Assembly (NCBI RefSeq): GCF_902703175.1
Contig: NZ_CACRYJ010000050.1
Location: forward strand, 1-64,000
Origin: Occultella aeris
Lineage (GTDB): Bacteria > Actinomycetota > Actinomycetes > Actinomycetales > Beutenbergiaceae
Length of the DNA: 64,000 bases
Direction: 5' to 3'
Shown: positions 63,916 to 64,000 of the stretch, piece by piece
How positions within the stretch are numbered: position 1 is the first letter of the stretch
How the letters are laid out: the number at the start of each line of letters is the position of its first letter
Program-made: the position numbers and the translations under genes
Notes under the pieces: generated by a model
Databases searched by the model: none
What the model was told of the DNA's origin: nothing
Seen by the model: only the letters and a program-made list of their open reading frames with translations

Positions 63916-64000
63916 GCCCCAAGGTCACCAGAACTACCCAGACGCCGTTCCAGGCCTGTGGACAGCCCGCCCGAGCCCCATCGAGGGTGCTGTTGTGCCT

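Noticed and set aside
63988-64000. A third copy of the hairpin repeat starting at the window edge (GTTGTGC)
   Set aside because: Only seven bases match before the sequence diverges and ends; too short to call.

Overview
The window is high-GC DNA with densely packed genes, many GTG starts, frequent ATGA/GTGA stop-start overlaps and several promoter -10 boxes only 6-7 nt from a start codon. Gene content (NucS instead of MutS/MutL, a DUF2550 gene beside the ATP synthase operon, GlgE/TreS/maltokinase, a DivIVA-like coiled-coil protein, class F sortase) points to an actinobacterium, probably Micrococcales (Beutenbergia/Ruania/Cellulomonas-like). That placement is an inference; no rRNA gene is present. 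No tRNA, rRNA, CRISPR array or insertion sequence was recognised.

Layout. 0.1-13 kb is core: a VanZ-like gene, threonylcarbamoyl-AMP synthase, a WecA-type transferase, an AtpI-like protein and the full F1Fo ATP synthase operon atpBEFHAGDC, then DUF2550, nucS and nagA. 12.9-15.1 kb holds accessory or decaying genes: a MurB-like protein without MurB catalytic residues, a VOC protein with a helical tail, an AraC-family remnant and a DHFR-like reductase.

15.1-32.3 kb is a carbohydrate island: GH3, a Tat-type lipoprotein binding protein with two ABC permeases, a universal stress protein, a LacI regulator, GH95 alpha-fucosidase, GH42 beta-galactosidase, GH31 alpha-xylosidase and GH1 beta-glucosidase. 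The hydrolases lack signal peptides. Together they match the linkages of fucosylated xyloglucan oligosaccharides, suggesting import of intact oligosaccharides and cytoplasmic dismantling. LacI-type palindromes related to TCGAA-N4-TTCGA lie at the two divergent promoters of the island, with a weaker one ahead of lacI.

32.3-36.9 kb carries a DUF4397 surface protein, class F sortase, ECF sigma and anti-sigma operon, then a membrane protein and a GT2 glycosyltransferase. 36.9-42.6 kb is a large secreted subtilase bordered by gene relics. 42.6-51 kb holds a GCS2-type ligase, a hydrolase, a DivIVA-like protein, a membrane protein, a lipoprotein and a thioredoxin/TPR protein.

52.1-62.8 kb is alpha-glucan metabolism: glgE, treS and an in-frame maltokinase-GlgB read-through on the minus strand, divergent from glgP across a short promoter region with two palindromic operators. 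Two AbiEi/endonuclease-like genes, one frameshifted and one intact, bracket this block and sit beside strong hairpins.
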